From Cytophagales bacterium (lineage in GTDB: Bacteria; Bacteroidota; Bacteroidia; Cytophagales; Cyclobacteriaceae), in contig DMST01000396.1 of the NCBI GenBank assembly GCA_003454975.1, forward strand, positions 31,053-38,798: a DNA stretch of 7,746 nt, in the 5' to 3' direction. Every line of letters begins with the position of its first letter. Position 1 is the first letter of the stretch. Made by a program: the position numbers and the translations under genes. Positions 6,341-7,746 of this stretch are shown in pieces. The notes under the pieces were generated by a model. It was not told the DNA's origin and did not search any database. It saw nothing but the letters and a program-made list of their open reading frames with translations.

Positions 6341-6350
6341 TCTCGGTGGT
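6315..6350 (+). other. Inverted repeat spanning the stop codon of the deiodinase-like gene
   Basis: ACCACCGAG (6315-6323) and CTCGGTGGT (6342-6350) are perfect nine-base arms around an 18-base loop that contains the TAA stop. A competing shorter stem is CCACC (6316-6320) with GGTGG (6332-6336). No T run follows, so it is probably an accessory 3' hairpin rather than the terminator itself. The arm sequence recurs in the accA terminator. Confidence 0.5.
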
Positions 6351-6353
6351 CTA

Positions 6354-6384
6354 TACAGGCAGTTTTGGGACTGTCTGTACCTTT
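6354..6384 (+). terminator. Probable terminator-like hairpin after the deiodinase-like gene
   Basis: TACAGGCAGT (6354-6363) pairs with ACTGTCTGTA (6370-6379) over ten pairs including one G-U, with a six-base TTTGGG loop. Only a short pyrimidine stretch (CCTTTCTCT) follows, so termination would be inefficient unless assisted. Position just after the stop supports the role. Confidence 0.55.
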
Positions 6385-6691
6385 CTCTGTTAAATTGTCG
6401 TAGGAAAGACTGTATCTAATTGAGGAGTTTGATGTAAGAAATTTTCTTCAAGGAAGCTTTTTTGGGACTATGGTTTTGTATTATTCTAAAATGACCCTGG
6501 CGACCCACCTACGTATATTTCCGTAGAAACTTTTTGATCTTTTTGGGTCTTTTTAGCTAATGAATGGACTATTGTCTTGTATTTTATTCAATTTACTCTA
6601 CTCGCTTTACTCCAACTTTTTTAAGAATTTTTGTATAGTAAATTAGATTATTTTAAAGTAAGTAGTAGTAGAAGGTTGTAGAGGCTACTAC
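6385..6691. other. AT-rich spacer without a gene
   Basis: About 300 T-rich bases with no credible reading frame. Visible structure is a small CTACG/CGTAG hairpin (6509-6526), three T5 tracts at helical spacing (6531-6554) and a nine-base inverted repeat (6660-6693). I see no match to a known RNA gene. Confidence 0.5.
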
Positions 6692-6693
6692 TT
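6660..6693. repeat. Nine-base inverted repeat upstream of the RNA promoter
   Basis: AAGTAGTAG (6660-6668) and CTACTACTT (6685-6693) are perfect arms around a 16-base centre. The right arm ends on the TTG proposed as the -33 element of the next transcript, so a protein bound here could affect that promoter. Short trinucleotide repetition (AGT) makes a chance origin possible. Confidence 0.4.
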
Positions 6694-6722
6694 GAAATTG
6701 AGATTCTAATCAATTAATTATG
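6692..6722 (+). promoter_or_regulatory. Possible Bacteroidota-type promoter for the structured RNA
   Basis: TTG (6692-6694) and TAATTATG (6715-6722) are separated by 20 bases, within the 19-21 expected for a -33/-7 pair. The second element matches TAnnTTTG at five of six fixed positions. Transcription would begin near 6728-6731, at the left side of the outer stem of the predicted RNA. The -7 element also lies in a 7-base dyad (TAATTAT/ATAATTA, 6715-6732). Confidence 0.5.
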
Positions 6723-6728
6723 GGAATA

Positions 6729-6897
6729 ATTATATCACGGGTCAAAAAGAGGTGGTGCTCTTGAGACCTCGGTATAACGCCCTCAGGAAATTCTAGCCTG
6801 TTGGTGGTTTTCCACCTAAGGGCCTCTCACTTCGGTGAGAATTTGTGTAATAACATGGTTAATGAAAAAGCCTGGTGCAAATGCATCAGGCTTTTTT
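6729..6897 (+). ncRNA. Putative structured RNA of unrecognised family (small RNA or leader)
   Basis: No protein frame fits, but several helices are mutually compatible. They are: an outer stem TTATATCAC (6730-6738) with GTGTAATAA (6845-6853), seven of nine paired; hairpin GAGGT/ACCTC (6749-6770); a three-way junction closed by GCCCT/AGGGC (6779-6783, 6819-6823) holding hairpins CAGG/CCTG (6784-6800) and GGTGG/CCACC with a TTTT loop (6803-6816); and TCTCAC/GTGAGA with the very stable C(UUCG)G loop (6825-6840). A strong terminator (6865-6897) ends it and a plausible promoter precedes it. I see none of the signatures of tmRNA, RNase P, SRP RNA or the common riboswitches. 6S RNA is the known class of closest size, but this branched fold does not obviously fit it. 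It may instead be a leader of the regulator gene 82 bases beyond the terminator. Confidence 0.6.
6865..6897 (+). terminator. Strong intrinsic terminator
   Basis: Arms 6865-6878 (AAAAAGCCTGGTGC) and 6883-6896 (GCATCAGGCTTTTT) pair over 14 positions with one G-U, around an AAAT loop, and the right arm merges into six T (6892-6897). The A run on the left makes it potentially bidirectional. It ends the structured RNA and lies 81 bases before the GlxA-type gene. Confidence 0.93.
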
Positions 6898-6951
6898 GCG
6901 ATTAGGTAGCACCGAATTCAGGGTAGGGTTAGGTATTTCCTAGCTTCTTTT

Positions 6952-6959
6952 TACTTTCG
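6952..6959 (+). promoter_or_regulatory. Possible -7 element for the GlxA-type regulator gene
   Basis: TACTTTCG matches TAnnTTTG at five of six fixed positions and lies 19 bases before the ATG at 6979, with no clear -33 TTG. If real, the regulator is transcribed independently of the structured RNA; if not, read-through of the terminator at 6865-6897 would be needed. Confidence 0.3.
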
Positions 6960-6978
6960 GGCCAGAATCAACTTTGGT

Positions 6979-7746
6979 ATGGCTACTACGGACACGATGC
7001 GGCGTGTGGTTTTTGTCGCTATCCCCGAACTTCACGTACTTGATCTTACAGGCCCTCTGCAGGTCTTTTCCGAAGCGATTGATCTGGGAGCGCCCTTTGA
7101 ACTCATTCACCTTTCGCCTATCAAAGGCCAAAGAGAGATGCGGAGCGCAAGCGGGATTACTTTCTCTGACTTACTGCCTTTTGATCAGGTACAATTGAAT
7201 CGTGGAGACTTGTTGTTTATCCCCGGAATTCGGTTCACTAAGACGAATGACCCTGAAGTTATGGTAGAGATGCAGCCCTTTTACCAATGGCTCTACCAAG
7301 TACATCGGTTGGGGGTTACCTTCTGCACAGTATGCACGGGTGCTTTTGTACTGGCGGCCTCTGGCTTGCTTAATGGGCAACGAGCTACTACGCATTGGGA
7401 TTTTTTTCAGGACTTCACGGATCGTTACCCCAACGTAACGCTGGTTCCGAATCGTTTTTTTGTCGAGGATGGCGTTTTCTTTTCCTCTGCGGGTATTACA
7501 GCAGGGATTGATTTATCCCTGCATTTGCTGGAAAAACTAGTGTCGCCTCGAATGGCTGCCCAGGTGGGAAGAGTTTTGCTGACTTATCCCCGCAGAACTT
7601 CGGAAGATCCTCCGCTTAGTGCATTTATGGCCTTTCGCAATCATCTGGACGATCGGGTGCATTCAGTGCAGGATTACTTGAGTGATCACTATTCTGATAA
7701 AGTAACCCTGGAGCAGCTTGCTGAACAGGTCGAGGTGAGTACGGGC
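6979..7746 (+). CDS. GlxA-type transcriptional regulator (DJ-1/PfpI domain plus AraC HTH), 3' end cut by window edge
   Basis: My translation gives 256 residues from the ATG at 6979 without a stop; about 65-75 residues of the C-terminal DNA-binding domain should lie beyond the edge. The N-terminal DJ-1/PfpI-like domain (about 8-190) opens with RRVVFVAIPELHVLDLTGPLQ (8-28), a typical GlxA start. It contains the nucleophile-elbow-like TVCTGAFVLAASGLL (117-131, C119), ATTHWDFF (136-143) and AGITAGIDLSLHLL (171-184). The AraC helix-turn-helix region begins at about 225 (HSVQDYLSDHY, then VTLEQLAEQVEVS). GlxA-type proteins bind small ligands and regulate nearby catabolic genes; the ligand here is unknown. 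An internal ATG (M7, 6997) directly before the conserved RRVVFVAIP block is an alternative start. The leader holds no clear Shine-Dalgarno sequence. Confidence 0.93.
   Translation, partial: MATTDTMRRVVFVAIPELHVLDLTGPLQVFSEAIDLGAPFELIHLSPIKGQREMRSASGITFSDLLPFDQVQLNRGDLLFIPGIRFTKTNDPEVMVEMQPFYQWLYQVHRLGVTFCTVCTGAFVLAASGLLNGQRATTHWDFFQDFTDRYPNVTLVPNRFFVEDGVFFSSAGITAGIDLSLHLLEKLVSPRMAAQVGRVLLTYPRRTSEDPPLSAFMAFRNHLDDRVHSVQDYLSDHYSDKVTLEQLAEQVEVSTG

Noticed and set aside
6418..6433. AATTGAGGAGTTTGAT resembles the 5' end of 16S rRNA (15 of 16 bases to the E. coli start as I remember it)
   Set aside because: The similarity stops at once: the expected CCTGGCTCAG does not follow and no rRNA sequence is present nearby.
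6806..6824. CCACCTAAGGGCC looked like the 3' core of a ZTP (pfl) riboswitch
   Set aside because: The core would need CCGCCTGGGCA without the two inserted bases, and the 5' half of that motif is not convincingly present.
6855..6862. ATGGTTAA, identical to half of the TetR operator
   Set aside because: Only one half-site with the right spacing; TAAC lies too close (three-base centre), and it falls within the structured RNA.
6974..7198. Open frames overlapping the start of the GlxA-type gene on both strands
   Set aside because: They are out of frame with the clear DJ-1/AraC reading from 6979 and encode no recognisable protein.

Overview
The window looks like a chromosomal segment from a member of the Bacteroidota, perhaps the Saprospiria or Cytophagia. 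The clues are the style of the proteins (a Bacteroidota-like TetR regulator and AccA, and an M14 peptidase with a lipoprotein signal), mostly weak or absent Shine-Dalgarno sequences, and possible TAnnTTTG-type promoter elements. No mobile element, CRISPR array, tRNA or rRNA gene was found.

Left part (1-3584, all minus strand). Two gene groups are read leftwards. The first encodes two small four-helix membrane proteins joined by an ATGA overlap (an unassigned family, then a DoxX-like protein). After 30 bases comes a polyphosphate-glucokinase-like ROK kinase that runs off the left edge. The second encodes an outer-membrane-type lipoprotein of the M14 carboxypeptidase family, overlapping by 8 bases a VOC/glyoxalase-fold protein. 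Between the groups lie about 380 bases with no convincing gene but two adjacent 15-base dyads.

Middle (3756-4760). accA, encoding the carboxyltransferase alpha subunit of acetyl-CoA carboxylase, is divergent from the peptidase gene and ends in a textbook intrinsic terminator.

Right-centre (4910-6379). This is the most informative block: a TetR-family regulator followed by a thioredoxin-fold protein related to iodothyronine deiodinases, with Cys where the animal enzymes carry selenocysteine. A perfect 18-base palindrome precedes the deiodinase-like gene, and a 16/18 copy precedes tetR. This is strong internal evidence that the regulator controls both itself and the redox protein. The ligand and substrate are unknown.

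Right (6380-7746). A gene-poor, T-rich stretch contains a probable structured RNA (about 6729-6897). It has a plausible Bacteroidota promoter, several self-consistent hairpins including a three-way junction and a C(UUCG)G tetraloop, and a strong terminator. It matches no RNA family I recognise. It is either a free-standing small RNA or a leader/attenuator of the next gene, a GlxA-type regulator (DJ-1/PfpI domain plus AraC helix-turn-helix) cut by the right edge.
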